58,058 nt of DNA from JAAYZQ01 sp034428935 (GCA_034428935.1 DAOUHB010000240.1:1-58058), one strand, 5' to 3'; counted from the stretch's first letter, positions 41,754 through 52,191 are shown. Made by a program: numbers and translations. Notes: generated by a model not told the origin, from the letters alone.

Positions 41754-42947
41754 ATGAGCATGGATGTGGGCCAGTTAATGCAGATGACGTCCTGGCTGGA
41801 CGAGGAGCATCGCCGTGACAAGGCAGAGTTGATCCGCCTGCAGCAAAAGGTCGCAAGCCAGGAGTCAGAGCTCCAGGATCAATCCCGCCTGATCAAAGAG
41901 CTGGAGGGGCGGTTGGTTGGCATGCAGGCCCAGTTGCTCAAGCAGGCCCAGATGCAGGGTGCTCTGCAGCAACTCAAGGACGAAGTGGTGCAGATGTTTG
42001 CCCAGGCCGACGAGCGCCGCCAGCAAGAAACGCGTGAGACGGAACGGGTGCGGGCCATCGAGCGCGACAACGTCGCGCGGGCGGTGAACGAGGTTCGCCG
42101 CGATCTCCAGCGGCTGCCCCGGTTCGACGAGGAGTTGGGGCTGCGCAAGGCGGAGCAGGCGCGCATCGGCGAGATCGTCCTGGGCTTGCAGCAGAGCATT
42201 ACCAGCCTGAGCCAGGAAGTGGACAACAAGATGCGCGGCGTTCCCTTCCTCGAGGACGGGCGCCAGCAGGATGCCAAGCGCATTGCCCGGCTCCAGCAAG
42301 AGTCGATGGAGGCCATGAAAAAGCTGGAGCAGCACGGCTCGCGCCTGCAGATGATGGAGGACGTCAGCCAGCGCCACGAGCGGGACGCGGGCGAGCTGAA
42401 AGAGATCGTGTCGCAGATCCGCTCCGGCCAGCGCGAGTTCATCGAGAAGCAGCTCCTGGAAGCCGAGCACCTCAAGCGCCAGGTCGCCGAGTGGATCGAG
42501 ACGAGCGAGGCCCAGGTGAAGCGGATGGACGCCTTTGCCGCCCGCATGCAAGAGTTCTCCGAGGCGTTTCGGGAGGACCGCCAGACCGTGGGGAGCATCG
42601 AGCGCTTCCAGGAGATCATCCGCCGCGATCAAACCCAGGTGGCCGAGCTCCAGCGCCTGAGCGAGGAGCGCCAGAAGCGCCAGTTGGAACAGTGGGTTGA
42701 GGAGAACGAGAAGCGCTGGCGCAAGGAGCTGCTGCGCTGGGATCATCAGTGGAGCGAGCAATCAAAGCGCAACAGCCAGGTCACCCTGCAGTTCACCGAA
42801 CTGGTCGAGCGCCTCGACCATCAGCAGGCCGAGATCGACGCCACGTGGAAGTTCCTGGAGTCGCAGATCAACTTCCAGACGCAGGAGCAGCGGCGCTGGC
42901 TGGCAGAGATGACCAAGCTCCTGGAACAGCGGCCGAAGAAGGAGTAG
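41754..42947 (+). CDS. Right-arm copy: long coiled-coil protein
   Basis: Reverse-complement copy of 15112-16305 (397 codons). GGAGG at 41741-41745 sets the ATG start. The final codons carry the selB ribosome site (42939-42944). Confidence 0.78.
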   Translation: MSMDVGQLMQMTSWLDEEHRRDKAELIRLQQKVASQESELQDQSRLIKELEGRLVGMQAQLLKQAQMQGALQQLKDEVVQMFAQADERRQQETRETERVRAIERDNVARAVNEVRRDLQRLPRFDEELGLRKAEQARIGEIVLGLQQSITSLSQEVDNKMRGVPFLEDGRQQDAKRIARLQQESMEAMKKLEQHGSRLQMMEDVSQRHERDAGELKEIVSQIRSGQREFIEKQLLEAEHLKRQVAEWIETSEAQVKRMDAFAARMQEFSEAFREDRQTVGSIERFQEIIRRDQTQVAELQRLSEERQKRQLEQWVEENEKRWRKELLRWDHQWSEQSKRNSQVTLQFTELVERLDHQQAEIDATWKFLESQINFQTQEQRRWLAEMTKLLEQRPKKE

Positions 42948-42950
42948 ACG

Positions 42951-44870
42951 GTGCGCGTCATCGGGACTGCAGGCCACGTCGACCACGGCAAATCCACCCT
43001 GGTCCACGCCCTGACCGGGATCGACCCCGACCGGCTCAAGGAAGAAAAAGAGCGGGAGATGACCATCGACCTGGGCTTTGCCTGGTTGGACCTGCCCAGC
43101 GGCGAGCGCGTGGGCATCGTGGACGTGCCCGGGCACAAGGACTTTATCAAGAACATGCTGGCCGGCGTGGGCGGGATCGACGCCGCCCTCTTTGTCGTGG
43201 CCGCCGACGAGGGCGTCATGCCCCAGACGCGGGAGCACCTGGCCATCCTCGACCTCCTCCAGGTTCGCGGAGGGGTGGTGGCCATGACCAAGGTGGACAT
43301 GGTGCCCGACGAGGACTGGCTTGACCTGGTGGAGGCCGACCTGCTGGACGTCCTGGAGGGCACGGTGCTGGACGGCGCCGCCATCGTGCGCTGCTCGGCG
43401 CGCAGTGGGCTGGGGCTCGAGGACCTCCTGGCCGAGCTGGACCGCTTTCTGTCCACCAGCGCCCCTCGCCGCGACGTGGGACGGCCGCGGCTGCCCATCG
43501 ACCGCATCTTTACCATCCCGGGCTTTGGCACGGTGGTCACCGGCACGCTGAACGACGGCGTCCTCACCGTGGGCCAGGAGGTCGAGATCCAGCCCTCGGG
43601 CCTCAAGGCCCGCATTCGGGGCTTGCAAAGCCACAAGCAAAAGGTCCAGCGGGTGGTGCCCGGCAGCCGGGCGGCGGTAAACCTCTCGGGCCTCAGCACC
43701 GACGAGGTCCGCCGCGGCGAAGTGGTGACCACGCCCGGCTGGCTGCACCCCACGACGCTGGTCGATTGCACCCTTCGCTATTTGCCCGATGCCCCCGCGC
43801 CTCTGAAGCACAACGCCCTGGTGGACTTTTTTAGCGGGGCGGCCGAGTCGCAGGCGCGGGTGCGGATCCTGGGAAAAAAGGTCCTCGCCCCGGGCGAGGA
43901 GGGCTGGATCCAGGTCCGCCTCGAAGAGCCGGCGGCCCTCCTCAAGGGCGATCGCTTTATCATTCGCCAGCCCTCGCCGAGCATCACCATCGGCGGTGGG
44001 TTGGTCATCAACCCCTGGCCCGGCCGGCGCCACCGGCGGTTCCGGCCCGAGGTGATCGAGCAGCTCGAGACCCTGGCCCACGGCTCGGCCGACGAGGTCC
44101 TGTTGCAGGACCTGGAGCGCCGCCAGCCCACGGACGTCCGCGAGCTGCTGACGCGCACCAGCCTGCCACGCGGCCAGGCGCGCGAATCGCTGGCGGCCCT
44201 GGTCGACCGCGGGCAGGTCCTCGTCCTCAACGGCCGCACTGACGGCGACATCCCCGAATCCAGCTATGTCGTCACCCGCTCGGGGTGGAGCGCCCTCCAG
44301 GAGCGGCTGGAAAGGCTCCTGGCCGGCTTTCACCGCCAGTTCCCCTTGCGCGCGGGCATGCCCCGCGAAGAGGTCAAGAGCCGCCTGGCGCGGCACGTCG
44401 CCGACCTGTCGCCCAGGCTGTTCAACGACATCGTGGGCCGCGCCCTGGCGGAGGGCTGGCTGGCGGAAGGGGGCATGGCTTCCGACCGCCTCCGGCTGGC
44501 CTCCCACGAGGTGAGCTTGCAGCCGGCGCAGCAGCGCGCCGTGGACGAGCTGCTGCGGGCCTTCCGCCGCGAGCCCTACACCACGCCTTCGGTGGCCCAG
44601 GTGGAAGAGCGGGTCGGCGGCGACGTCCTGGCCGCCCTTTTGGAACAGGGGCGCCTCATCAGGCTCGGCGACGACGTCCTGCTCCTGGCCGAGACCTACG
44701 AAGAGATGCGCGAGGCCATCGTGGCCCATTTGCGGGAGCATGGCACCGTCACCGTCGCGCAGGTGCGCGATATGTTTGGCACGAGTCGCAAGTATGTCCT
44801 GGCGCTCCTCGGCTACCTGGACGAAAAGCGGATCACCCGCCGGGTGGGCGACGAGCGCGTCTTGCGTTGA
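42951..44870 (+). CDS. selB: Right-arm copy: selenocysteine elongation factor SelB
   Basis: Reverse-complement copy of 13189-15108 (639 codons from GTG). The GTPase motifs and the C-terminal winged-helix SelB signature are intact. Confidence 0.95.
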   Translation: MRVIGTAGHVDHGKSTLVHALTGIDPDRLKEEKEREMTIDLGFAWLDLPSGERVGIVDVPGHKDFIKNMLAGVGGIDAALFVVAADEGVMPQTREHLAILDLLQVRGGVVAMTKVDMVPDEDWLDLVEADLLDVLEGTVLDGAAIVRCSARSGLGLEDLLAELDRFLSTSAPRRDVGRPRLPIDRIFTIPGFGTVVTGTLNDGVLTVGQEVEIQPSGLKARIRGLQSHKQKVQRVVPGSRAAVNLSGLSTDEVRRGEVVTTPGWLHPTTLVDCTLRYLPDAPAPLKHNALVDFFSGAAESQARVRILGKKVLAPGEEGWIQVRLEEPAALLKGDRFIIRQPSPSITIGGGLVINPWPGRRHRRFRPEVIEQLETLAHGSADEVLLQDLERRQPTDVRELLTRTSLPRGQARESLAALVDRGQVLVLNGRTDGDIPESSYVVTRSGWSALQERLERLLAGFHRQFPLRAGMPREEVKSRLARHVADLSPRLFNDIVGRALAEGWLAEGGMASDRLRLASHEVSLQPAQQRAVDELLRAFRREPYTTPSVAQVEERVGGDVLAALLEQGRLIRLGDDVLLLAETYEEMREAIVAHLREHGTVTVAQVRDMFGTSRKYVLALLGYLDEKRITRRVGDERVLR

Positions 44871-44879
44871 GGTGCGGGC

Positions 44880-45242
44880 ATGAAACCGAAAATCGAGGGA
44901 ACCAGGTTCGGCTCCATCACCGTGGATGGCGAGACGCTGGAGTGGGACGTCATCATCCGCCTGAGCGGCAAGGTCAAGAAGCGAAAGAAGAAGCTGTCCA
45001 AGGCCGTCTATGGCACCTCCCACGTCATCTCGTTGGAGGAGGCGCAGCACGTCCACCAGAAGGGGGCCGAGCGCCTCATCGTCGGCACGGGGCAGTATGG
45101 CATGGTGGAGCTTTCGAAAGAGGCCGCGGCCTTTTTCGAGGAACAGCACTGCCGGGTTGACCTCTTGCCCACCAAGAAGGCCATGGAGGCCTGGAACAAA
45201 GCCAGGGGCCAGGTCATCGGGTTGTTTCACGTCACCTGCTGA
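44880..45242 (+). CDS. Right-arm copy: Mth938-like (DUF498) protein
   Basis: Reverse-complement copy of 12817-13179 (120 codons), 9 bases after the SelB stop. Confidence 0.88.
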   Translation: MKPKIEGTRFGSITVDGETLEWDVIIRLSGKVKKRKKKLSKAVYGTSHVISLEEAQHVHQKGAERLIVGTGQYGMVELSKEAAAFFEEQHCRVDLLPTKKAMEAWNKARGQVIGLFHVTC

Positions 45243-45270
45243 CGTCGAGAAAACGAGGGAGGAAGGAGCA

Positions 45271-45483
45271 ATGGAGAACATCACCATCTACACCAAGCCG
45301 GGCTGCCCCTATTGCGCCGCCGCCAGGGAGGACTTCCGGCGGCGGGCGGTGGCCTACGTGGAGCACGACGTCACCTCGGACCCGGAGGCCTTGCGGCGCA
45401 TGTTGGCCCTGAACGGCGGCCGCCGCAACGTGCCGACCATCGTCGAGGGCGAGCGCGTGACCGTCGGCTTTGACGGCTACTGA
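45271..45483 (+). CDS. Right-arm copy: glutaredoxin-like protein
   Basis: Reverse-complement copy of 12576-12788 (70 codons, CPYC active site). AAGGAG at 45263-45268 precedes the ATG by two bases. Confidence 0.86.
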   Translation: MENITIYTKPGCPYCAAAREDFRRRAVAYVEHDVTSDPEALRRMLALNGGRRNVPTIVEGERVTVGFDGY

Positions 45484-45493
45484 GGGGTGTGAC

Positions 45494-45548
45494 GCCCGGA
45501 CGTGTTCCGGGCATCGAGAAGGCCCGGCGGGACCAAACTCGCCGGGCC
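45494..45548. other. Right-arm copy: two hairpins in the convergent gap
   Basis: The mirror of 12511-12565: GCCCGGA/TCCGGGC and GGCCCGGCG/CGCCGGGCC stems between the glutaredoxin and subtilase genes. Confidence 0.45.
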
Positions 45549-45564
45549 AGGGAATGCTTTGCGG

Positions 45565-45608
45565 CCGTGCAGGCCGGGACCTTCAAGGTCCCGGCCTGCA
45601 CGGTTTTT
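45565..45608 (+). terminator. Right-arm copy: terminator of the SelB operon
   Basis: A 17-bp stem with 5-base loop (45565-45603) followed by TTTTT (45604-45608); the mirror of 12451-12494. Confidence 0.82.
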
Positions 45609-45614
45609 GGCAGG

Positions 45615-48600
45615 CTACTGGTTCTTGCTCACGACGGGCAGGTAGAGCGTCGCCTCCACCGTGCCCACCAGGTGGCTAAACTCGCCGGTGACGGCCGGCA
45701 GGCCGCCGCCCACGAGGGAAGCGCGGTTGAGCAGCCAGGTGCCGGGCGCCACGTCGGACGCGATGCTCACCGTCACCGTGGCCGACCGGACGCTGCCCGC
45801 GGGCAGGTCCAGCCCCGACCAGACCACCTTGTGGCCGGCGCTGTCGTAGGTGCCCGCCGGGTCCGAGCTCGTGTAGGTGACCCCCGGCGGCAGCGTGTCC
45901 GACAGCTCGGCGCCGGTGATACCCTCGTCGCCCCGGTTCCCGAAGGTGATATTGTACACGACCGTGCCGCCGGGCTCCTGGATGACCGGGATGGCGACGA
46001 CCTGGACAAAGGGGCTGGGGCCGCTCACCGTGACGTCGGCGCTGGCCCACAGCGACTGCGATTCGGGATTGGGCGAGGTGCTCGTCGCTTCGACGACGTT
46101 CGTCAGCAGCGCCCCGGTGGGGGTGGTCACCTGCACCCGGTAGGTAAAGGTCCGGACCCAGTCGGTGCCCGAGATGATGGGATCTAGCCGCAGCGTCATG
46201 CCGTTGGCCGGCGGCGCGCCGACGGGTTCGTGGGGGATGCAGGGGCCGCCCGTGCACTGGGCAAAGGCCCAGGTGGTGCCCCGGTCTCCGTACTTGTCCT
46301 CCACGCCCACGGTATAGCCGTTGGTCGCCAGGTTGCCCGTGATATTGCCATAGATGTAATAGATGCGGCCGGCCGGCTCCGACTGGCCGTCGAGGACGAC
46401 GGCGATGGCGTGGCGCGAGGTGATGGACGCGGCCCCCCACTGGGCCACGTCGTGCCAGTTGGCGTAAAAGACCGTGTCTGTGGGGTTGTCCAGCAGCCCG
46501 GGTAGAAAGCCGCCGTACAGCTCGCCTCCCGTGCCCCCGGCGCCCGGGTAGGTGTCGCGCCACAGCCCGGCCATGACCTGGTTGATCTCGGTCGGCTCCG
46601 GCAGGTGTTGGTTGCACGCCGAGCACGCCTGGCCCAGCCAGCCGTCGGTGCCGAAGAGCATGCTGTTGGCCGACTGAACGATCGAGGACAGGGACTCGCC
46701 ATAGAAGGTGATGCGTTCCGTGCCCAGCCCCCACTCAAGGGCCGCGTCGTCGCAACCGGTATCAAAGTAGGTGGCGCAGACGGGCTGTGCTCCAAGCTCC
46801 TGGAGGTTCACGTAGGGCAGCGGGTCCGACGGGCTGATGGCATAGTCGATGGCCCCCGGCCCGATCTGGCCGCTCCACGTGAGCTGGCGGGTGGCCGCGT
46901 TGTAGGCCAGGCCGCCGGTGGCCGAGCCGGCCACGTACTCGACGCCCGCGGGCAGGGTGTCGACCAGGCTGTAGTCGTTGGCGACGCTGTCCCGGTTCCG
47001 CAGGGTGATGGTATACTCCACAAAGTCACCGGGTGCGGCCGTGAGGACGCTGGCCTCCTTGGTCAGAAGCAGTGGATCGGAGGCGTATTCCTTGTGCACG
47101 GCGATGGGCAGCCGTTGGGTGGGCTGGCCGGGGGTCGCGAGCTCCAGCCAGGCAAAGCCCCAGCCATCCTGCCCGTCGCGGGTGGCGTTAAAGCGCGTGG
47201 TGTTGGCCGTCACGCCCAGGCTCATCTTGAGGCCCGGCGAGAGGGTAAAGCTGGCGGGCGTCACGCTGACGACCAGGCCGGGGGGAGCCCCCACGATCGT
47301 GGCCGTCCAGGTGGCGGGCGCCGCGAGGACGCTCTTGACCGTGCGCGTCCAGGAGCACGCATCCTGGCAGTTGTCGTTGGCCATGCTGGGCAGGTTCAGC
47401 CCGCTCGGGTCGCCGCGGAGGTCGGGGTTCCCCGCCTCGTAGCCGGCCGTGGTCTCGTCCAGGACGAGGGACGCCCGGCTCGCCTGGCCCAGGTCGATGC
47501 GCCCGGCGCCGTACTCGAAGGGAGTGGCCGGCGTGACGCCGTCTTCCTTCCGGACGCCGTCCGTGTGGGCCGTGGTCATCAGGGCCGACTGGAGCTCGGC
47601 CGGTGTCCAGCCGGGATGCAGGTCCTTGAGCAGGGCGGCGGCCCCCGCGACGTGGGGGCTGGCCATGGACGTGCCGCTCATGGACTGGAACTCGATGAGG
47701 TTCATGGATGCGGCCAGGATGGCCACGCCCGGCGCTGCCGCGTCGGGCTTGATGACGCCCGGCACCGGCCCGTTGTGCCCCCGGGAGCTAAAGTCGGCCA
47801 TGACGTCGGCGCCGCCGGTCGACTCGTCCACCGTCGTGCCGGCGATGGCGGCCACGTGCCCCGTCCCGCTGTCCAGCCAGGTCCGCAGGGCCTGCGCGTT
47901 CTGGAAGCCCAGGTGCACGCCCGGCAGGGAGTAGGCGTCGGCCGACAGGCCTTCGCTCTCAGCTTCGGTGTTGGCCAGGACAAAGCCGCCCGCGCCGCCC
48001 GCCTTGACGTTGTCGGCCTTTTCCGTGCGGGCATTGATGCCCCGGTCGCAGACGACGATCTCGCCCTGCGTCCACGTGCCGGCGGGGAAGGGCTGCAAGC
48101 ACAGGGCGTCGCCCTTGCTCTTGGCGTGGACGATGGGGTGCGAGCCATAGGCCCCGGTGATGCTCTCGCCTTGCATCTCGGCCGGCGCGGGGCTGCCTCC
48201 CCCCGACATGCCGGTCAGCGAGTTGAAAAAGTGGCGGTTGTGGGTGGTGGCGCCGGCGGCCATGAGCCACGGCGCGTTGGCGGGCGAGCTGACGGAGGCG
48301 GCGTCGGGTCCCTCGTTGCCGGCGGACGTGGCTACGAAAATGCCCGCGTCTCGCGCGGCCAGGAAGGCCAGGGCGTCGTCGGACGCCCAGGGGTCCGTCG
48401 GCCCGCCGCCGATGGAATAGTTGATGACGTCGACCCCGTCGACGATGGCCTGCTCGATGGCGCTGAGGATGGCCGCGCCGTAGCAGCCCTTGTCCCGTTC
48501 GCAGACGTCGTAGGTGACGACGTTGGCGTGGGGGGCCACGCCCGAGATATCGCGCACGATGGTCATCGTCGGGGCGTTGATGGTTGCCTGGGTGACGTTC

Positions 48601-49430
48601 CCGGCGGCCGTGCTGGCCGTGTGCGTGCCGTGGCCCTCGGTGTCCTCGCCCTTGTTGCCATCGCCGGTCATGTCCCAGGCGCCGATGAGCTTGTCGTTGC
48701 ACTTGTGCACGCTCGCGTCGTGGCTGGGATGGGTCGGGTTGCACCACCCCAGGTAGTTGTTCGCGCCCAGGGGGTTCACGTGGTCGTACCCGTCGCCGCC
48801 CACGTCGGCCAGGGAGGGGTGGTCAAAGTTGATGCCGGTGTCGATGACGCCGACGACGATCCCCTCGCCCTTGGTGCCCGCCAGCCCGCCCGTGTCGCTG
48901 CCGTCCCACAGGCCCGGCGCCCCGATCCAGGTGGGGCCGACGTCGGTGGACGGGTAGCGGACAAACTCGGGCCGGACCGAGACGACACCCGGCAGCGAGG
49001 TCAGCGCCTCGGCCTCGCCGGGGAGCAGGCGGACGGCAAAGCCGTTGGTGGCCACCTCGTAGCGGTGGAGGACCTCAGCCTGGCGGCCCAGGCGCGACGC
49101 CATGGCGTCGATGACCTGCTCCTGCTGCCGGGCCAGGTGCTGGCGATAGGCAAGGCTGGCCGGGCTGCTCACGTCGAGCCGGGCCTGCCCGGTCTCCCGC
49201 GCCTGGGTTGCCGGCAGGCCAGAGATGGTGCCCTCGTAACTGGCCAGCGGCGGGTCCTGAAGCCGGACGATATAGACGCGGGGCAGATAGTAGGTGGCAG
49301 CCTCCGCCGTGACCACGCCGGGCGCGTCCTCGGACGCGGGCTTGGTCGGGACAGGTTGCGCACTGGCCGTCCCGGCCACCATGACAACAACCATCAAGAC
49401 GGTCAGCAACCTGGGAAAGAACAGCCTCAT
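45615..49430 (-). CDS. Right-arm copy: secreted subtilisin-like protease
   Basis: Reverse-complement copy of 8629-12444 (1271 codons). Signal peptide, D197/H267/S588 triad, DUF11 repeats and the LYLPVVSKNQ tail are all unchanged. Confidence 0.93.
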   Translation of the reverse strand: MRLFFPRLLTVLMVVVMVAGTASAQPVPTKPASEDAPGVVTAEAATYYLPRVYIVRLQDPPLASYEGTISGLPATQARETGQARLDVSSPASLAYRQHLARQQEQVIDAMASRLGRQAEVLHRYEVATNGFAVRLLPGEAEALTSLPGVVSVRPEFVRYPSTDVGPTWIGAPGLWDGSDTGGLAGTKGEGIVVGVIDTGINFDHPSLADVGGDGYDHVNPLGANNYLGWCNPTHPSHDASVHKCNDKLIGAWDMTGDGNKGEDTEGHGTHTASTAAGNVTQATINAPTMTIVRDISGVAPHANVVTYDVCERDKGCYGAAILSAIEQAIVDGVDVINYSIGGGPTDPWASDDALAFLAARDAGIFVATSAGNEGPDAASVSSPANAPWLMAAGATTHNRHFFNSLTGMSGGGSPAPAEMQGESITGAYGSHPIVHAKSKGDALCLQPFPAGTWTQGEIVVCDRGINARTEKADNVKAGGAGGFVLANTEAESEGLSADAYSLPGVHLGFQNAQALRTWLDSGTGHVAAIAGTTVDESTGGADVMADFSSRGHNGPVPGVIKPDAAAPGVAILAASMNLIEFQSMSGTSMASPHVAGAAALLKDLHPGWTPAELQSALMTTAHTDGVRKEDGVTPATPFEYGAGRIDLGQASRASLVLDETTAGYEAGNPDLRGDPSGLNLPSMANDNCQDACSWTRTVKSVLAAPATWTATIVGAPPGLVVSVTPASFTLSPGLKMSLGVTANTTRFNATRDGQDGWGFAWLELATPGQPTQRLPIAVHKEYASDPLLLTKEASVLTAAPGDFVEYTITLRNRDSVANDYSLVDTLPAGVEYVAGSATGGLAYNAATRQLTWSGQIGPGAIDYAISPSDPLPYVNLQELGAQPVCATYFDTGCDDAALEWGLGTERITFYGESLSSIVQSANSMLFGTDGWLGQACSACNQHLPEPTEINQVMAGLWRDTYPGAGGTGGELYGGFLPGLLDNPTDTVFYANWHDVAQWGAASITSRHAIAVVLDGQSEPAGRIYYIYGNITGNLATNGYTVGVEDKYGDRGTTWAFAQCTGGPCIPHEPVGAPPANGMTLRLDPIISGTDWVRTFTYRVQVTTPTGALLTNVVEATSTSPNPESQSLWASADVTVSGPSPFVQVVAIPVIQEPGGTVVYNITFGNRGDEGITGAELSDTLPPGVTYTSSDPAGTYDSAGHKVVWSGLDLPAGSVRSATVTVSIASDVAPGTWLLNRASLVGGGLPAVTGEFSHLVGTVEATLYLPVVSKNQ

Positions 49431-49488
49431 TCTCCATTCTCCTTCTGCTTTGAGTTTGTTTGAGGACGCGGCTTGATTCCTCGCCGGC

Positions 49489-49497
49489 ATTGTACCA
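49489..49497 (-). promoter_or_regulatory. Right-arm copy: extended -10 promoter of the subtilase gene
   Basis: TGGTACAAT on the minus strand; the mirror of 8562-8570. Confidence 0.45.
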
Positions 49498-49508
49498 CAG
49501 GGTGCGGA

Positions 49509-49557
49509 GAAAGAAAAGCGGGCGCCGCGACGCTTGCAGCCTGGCAAGCGTCGCGGC
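49509..49557 (-). terminator. Right-arm copy: terminator of the ABC exporter operon
   Basis: The 14-bp stem and T-rich tail of 8502-8550, mirrored. Confidence 0.82.
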
Positions 49558-49576
49558 ACCCGGGACCGATGGGCGG

Positions 49577-51100
49577 CTAGATGCGGGCCATCACCCTGCG
49601 CAGCAGGAGCCAGTCGACCAGGAACAGCAACACGCCGATGCCGGCCAGGATGCCGATCCAGACGAGGTTGAGGTCCCGGCCGCGGAGCATGATGTTTTGC
49701 AGCAGGTCGATGGCGTAGGTGCCGGGGACCAGCCAGGAGACGAGGCGCACCGTCGGCGTGAGGAGGTCCAGGCTCAGGAGAAAGCCGGAGAAAAAGACGC
49801 TGATGAGCAGGGCCAGCATGGCGTATTGGACCGCCTGGCTCGTCGTCCGCGCCAGGAGCGAGATCAGGAAGCCGAGCCCCAGGGAGGTGTACAGGAGCGC
49901 GGCGACGACCAGGGCCATGTCTCCCCAGTCGCCGAGCATGGGCACGTCGAGGGTGACGAACAGCAGGCCGACGACCACGACCGCCAGCAGCGCGGTAAAG
50001 AGCAGGTAGCTGATGGTCTTGCCCAGGAGCACCTCGAAGGCCGAGAGGGGGGCCGCGCGAAACAGCTCCATGGTGCCCAGGCGATGCTCCCTGACGATGG
50101 ACAGGGCGCCAAAGGTGACGCACAGGTGCTGGAGGAGGAGGACGATGACCCCCGGCGTGTAAAAGTCGACCAGGGTAATGTCCACGGGCATGATGGTCTC
50201 CAGCTCGCTGCGGAAGGGGCTGATGAGGACGTTGGCGTCGATGCGCTGAAACTCCACGAGGGTCGTCTCCAGGTCCGCCAGGTCCTGCTCGATCTCGGCC
50301 AGGTTTTCGCTGGCTTCGGCGCGCGACTGGGTGCCCTCGCCCTCGCGCAGCTCCTGGATGTTGGCCTGCATGTCGGCGACAATGTCCGCCGGGTCCTGGC
50401 CCTCGGTGGTGTTGGCGTCGCCGCCCGCTTCTTGCTGCGTCATCACGAGCCCGCCCACCAGGAGGGCCGCCTCCAGGGCGCTCACGTCGCTCTCCAGCTC
50501 GTCCAGTTGCTGGCGCGCCTCGACCTCGTCGTCGGCCTCCACGGCCCGGCGCATAGCGCCGGCGCTTTCCCTGGCCTCGGCAATCTCGGGCTGCATGGTG
50601 GAGGCCTGGATCTGGCCCTCTTCCGTGAACCGGCGGAGCATGCGCCGGTTCATCTCGTTGACGTAAATGCCGGCAAAGGCCTGGATATAGTTCGAGCGCA
50701 CCGGGTCGATCTCGTCGTGGATGACGGTAAAGGTCGCCTGCCGGCTGGCGCGGATGGTTTCTTCCACGTTGCCGGGCACCACGATGACCAGGTCGATGAG
50801 GCCGGCCCGCAGCCGGGCCTCGGCCAGCTCCTGGTTGGGTGTGATGCCCTCAAAGATCATCTGTTGTACGAGCTGCGTGCCCTCGACCTCGATGGTCTCT
50901 CGCAGCTCGCTGTCCTCGGGGATGACAAACATGGCCCGCACTGGGATGGGATTGGAGCTGTAGCCCAGGCCAAACAGGAGGAGGATCAGGAACGGGCCCA
51001 GGACCAGGGTGATGAGCAGGCGCGGCTGGCGCAGGATCTCGACGATCTCTTTGCGGATGAACGAGCTGGTGCGGACCAGGAAGCGGAGTATGCTACGCAT
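49577..51100 (-). CDS. Right-arm copy: ABC-2 permease
   Basis: Reverse-complement copy of 6959-8482 (507 codons), with the large coiled-coil outer domain unchanged. It overlaps the ATPase gene by 8 bases. Confidence 0.88.
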   Translation of the reverse strand: MRSILRFLVRTSSFIRKEIVEILRQPRLLITLVLGPFLILLLFGLGYSSNPIPVRAMFVIPEDSELRETIEVEGTQLVQQMIFEGITPNQELAEARLRAGLIDLVIVVPGNVEETIRASRQATFTVIHDEIDPVRSNYIQAFAGIYVNEMNRRMLRRFTEEGQIQASTMQPEIAEARESAGAMRRAVEADDEVEARQQLDELESDVSALEAALLVGGLVMTQQEAGGDANTTEGQDPADIVADMQANIQELREGEGTQSRAEASENLAEIEQDLADLETTLVEFQRIDANVLISPFRSELETIMPVDITLVDFYTPGVIVLLLQHLCVTFGALSIVREHRLGTMELFRAAPLSAFEVLLGKTISYLLFTALLAVVVVGLLFVTLDVPMLGDWGDMALVVAALLYTSLGLGFLISLLARTTSQAVQYAMLALLISVFFSGFLLSLDLLTPTVRLVSWLVPGTYAIDLLQNIMLRGRDLNLVWIGILAGIGVLLFLVDWLLLRRVMARI

Positions 51101-52061
51101 CGGCGGGAATCCCCTGTTGCTCGATGAGGTGGACAAAGACGTCGTCGAATGGTGGCTGATACTCCTCGACGGACTGGATGCCGACGCCCTGGGCCTGGGA
51201 CCATTCGATGAGGCGGGGCATGACGGTGCCGGCGTCTTCCACGACGAGGCGCAGGTGCGACGGGTCCACCCGCCTGATGTCGCGGACCCCTTCCACGGCG
51301 ACGAGGCTGTCAAACACCGCGGGGTCAAAGTAGCTGGTGGCCCGCAGGTCGACCAGCTCGCCGCCATAGGTCTGCAGGCGGAGGCCGCTGGGGGTATCCA
51401 CGAAGAGCAGCCGGCCGTTCTGCATCACCGCCACCAGGTCGCAATAGGCCGCCTCGCCGACGTACTGGGTCGTGACGAGGAGCGTCCGCCCCTCGTCGCG
51501 CAAGCGGGCAAAGTGGTCCCAGAACTTGCGGCGCAGCACGGGATCGACGCCCGCCGTGGGCTCGTCGAGGAAGAGGAGGGCGGGGTCGTGGGCCAGGGTG
51601 GCGGCCAGGCTGAGGCGGCGCTTCATGCCGCCCGAGATGTTGTTCACGGTCTTGTGGCGGTGCTCGTCCAGCTCCACGAATTCGAGGGCGCGGCGCAACT
51701 GCTTGCCCCGCCTGGGCCCGATGCCATAGATGGCGCTGGCGAAATTGATGTTCTCCCACACGGTCAGGTCGGGATAGAGGACCGAGTGCTGGAGCATGTA
51801 GCCGATCCTGGACCGGGCGGTCTGGGAGAAACGCTGGGGATCCTCGCCCAGCACCCGGGAGCCGCCTGACGTGGGGCGGTAGACGCCCGTCAGCAGCCGG
51901 ACGGTGGTCGTCTTGCCGCAGCCGCTGGGCCCGATGAGGCCAAAGATCTGGCCGGCCGGCACCTGGAAGCTGAGGTTGTTGACGGCGACGTCGCCGCTGA
52001 ATTCCTTGGTCAAGTTTCGGGTCTCGACGATGTCTGGATTGCCGTTCGTGCTCCTGGCCAT
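51093..52061 (-). CDS. Right-arm copy: ABC transporter ATPase
   Basis: Reverse-complement copy of 5998-6966 (322 codons). The Walker motifs and the Gln199 substitution in the H-loop are the same. Confidence 0.91.
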   Translation of the reverse strand: MARSTNGNPDIVETRNLTKEFSGDVAVNNLSFQVPAGQIFGLIGPSGCGKTTTVRLLTGVYRPTSGGSRVLGEDPQRFSQTARSRIGYMLQHSVLYPDLTVWENINFASAIYGIGPRRGKQLRRALEFVELDEHRHKTVNNISGGMKRRLSLAATLAHDPALLFLDEPTAGVDPVLRRKFWDHFARLRDEGRTLLVTTQYVGEAAYCDLVAVMQNGRLLFVDTPSGLRLQTYGGELVDLRATSYFDPAVFDSLVAVEGVRDIRRVDPSHLRLVVEDAGTVMPRLIEWSQAQGVGIQSVEEYQPPFDDVFVHLIEQQGIPADA

Positions 52062-52086
52062 TGTCCCGCTCCAAGCATGGGTGGGT

Positions 52087-52108
52087 GGAACCGCAAGGTT
52101 CCGGAACC
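52087..52108. promoter_or_regulatory. Right-arm copy: GGTTCCGGAACC leader palindrome
   Basis: The mirror of 5951-5972; the palindrome itself is at 52097-52108. Confidence 0.4.
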
Positions 52109-52141
52109 GAGAGGCTTGCTCTGTCCGGTTCTCCTTTATGC

Positions 52142-52170
52142 ACAATAGCACAAAGCGCGCCCGGTGTCCA
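52142..52170 (-). promoter_or_regulatory. Right-arm copy: ABC exporter promoter
   Basis: TGGACA-17-TATTGT on the minus strand; the mirror of 5889-5917. Confidence 0.42.
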
Positions 52171-52191
52171 TGTATCCAGATACAGGGCGCG
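52156..52191 (-). promoter_or_regulatory. Right-arm copy: nested dyads at the ABC promoter
   Basis: The mirror of 5868-5903; the inner TGTATC-TG-GATACA dyad is at 52171-52184. Confidence 0.48.
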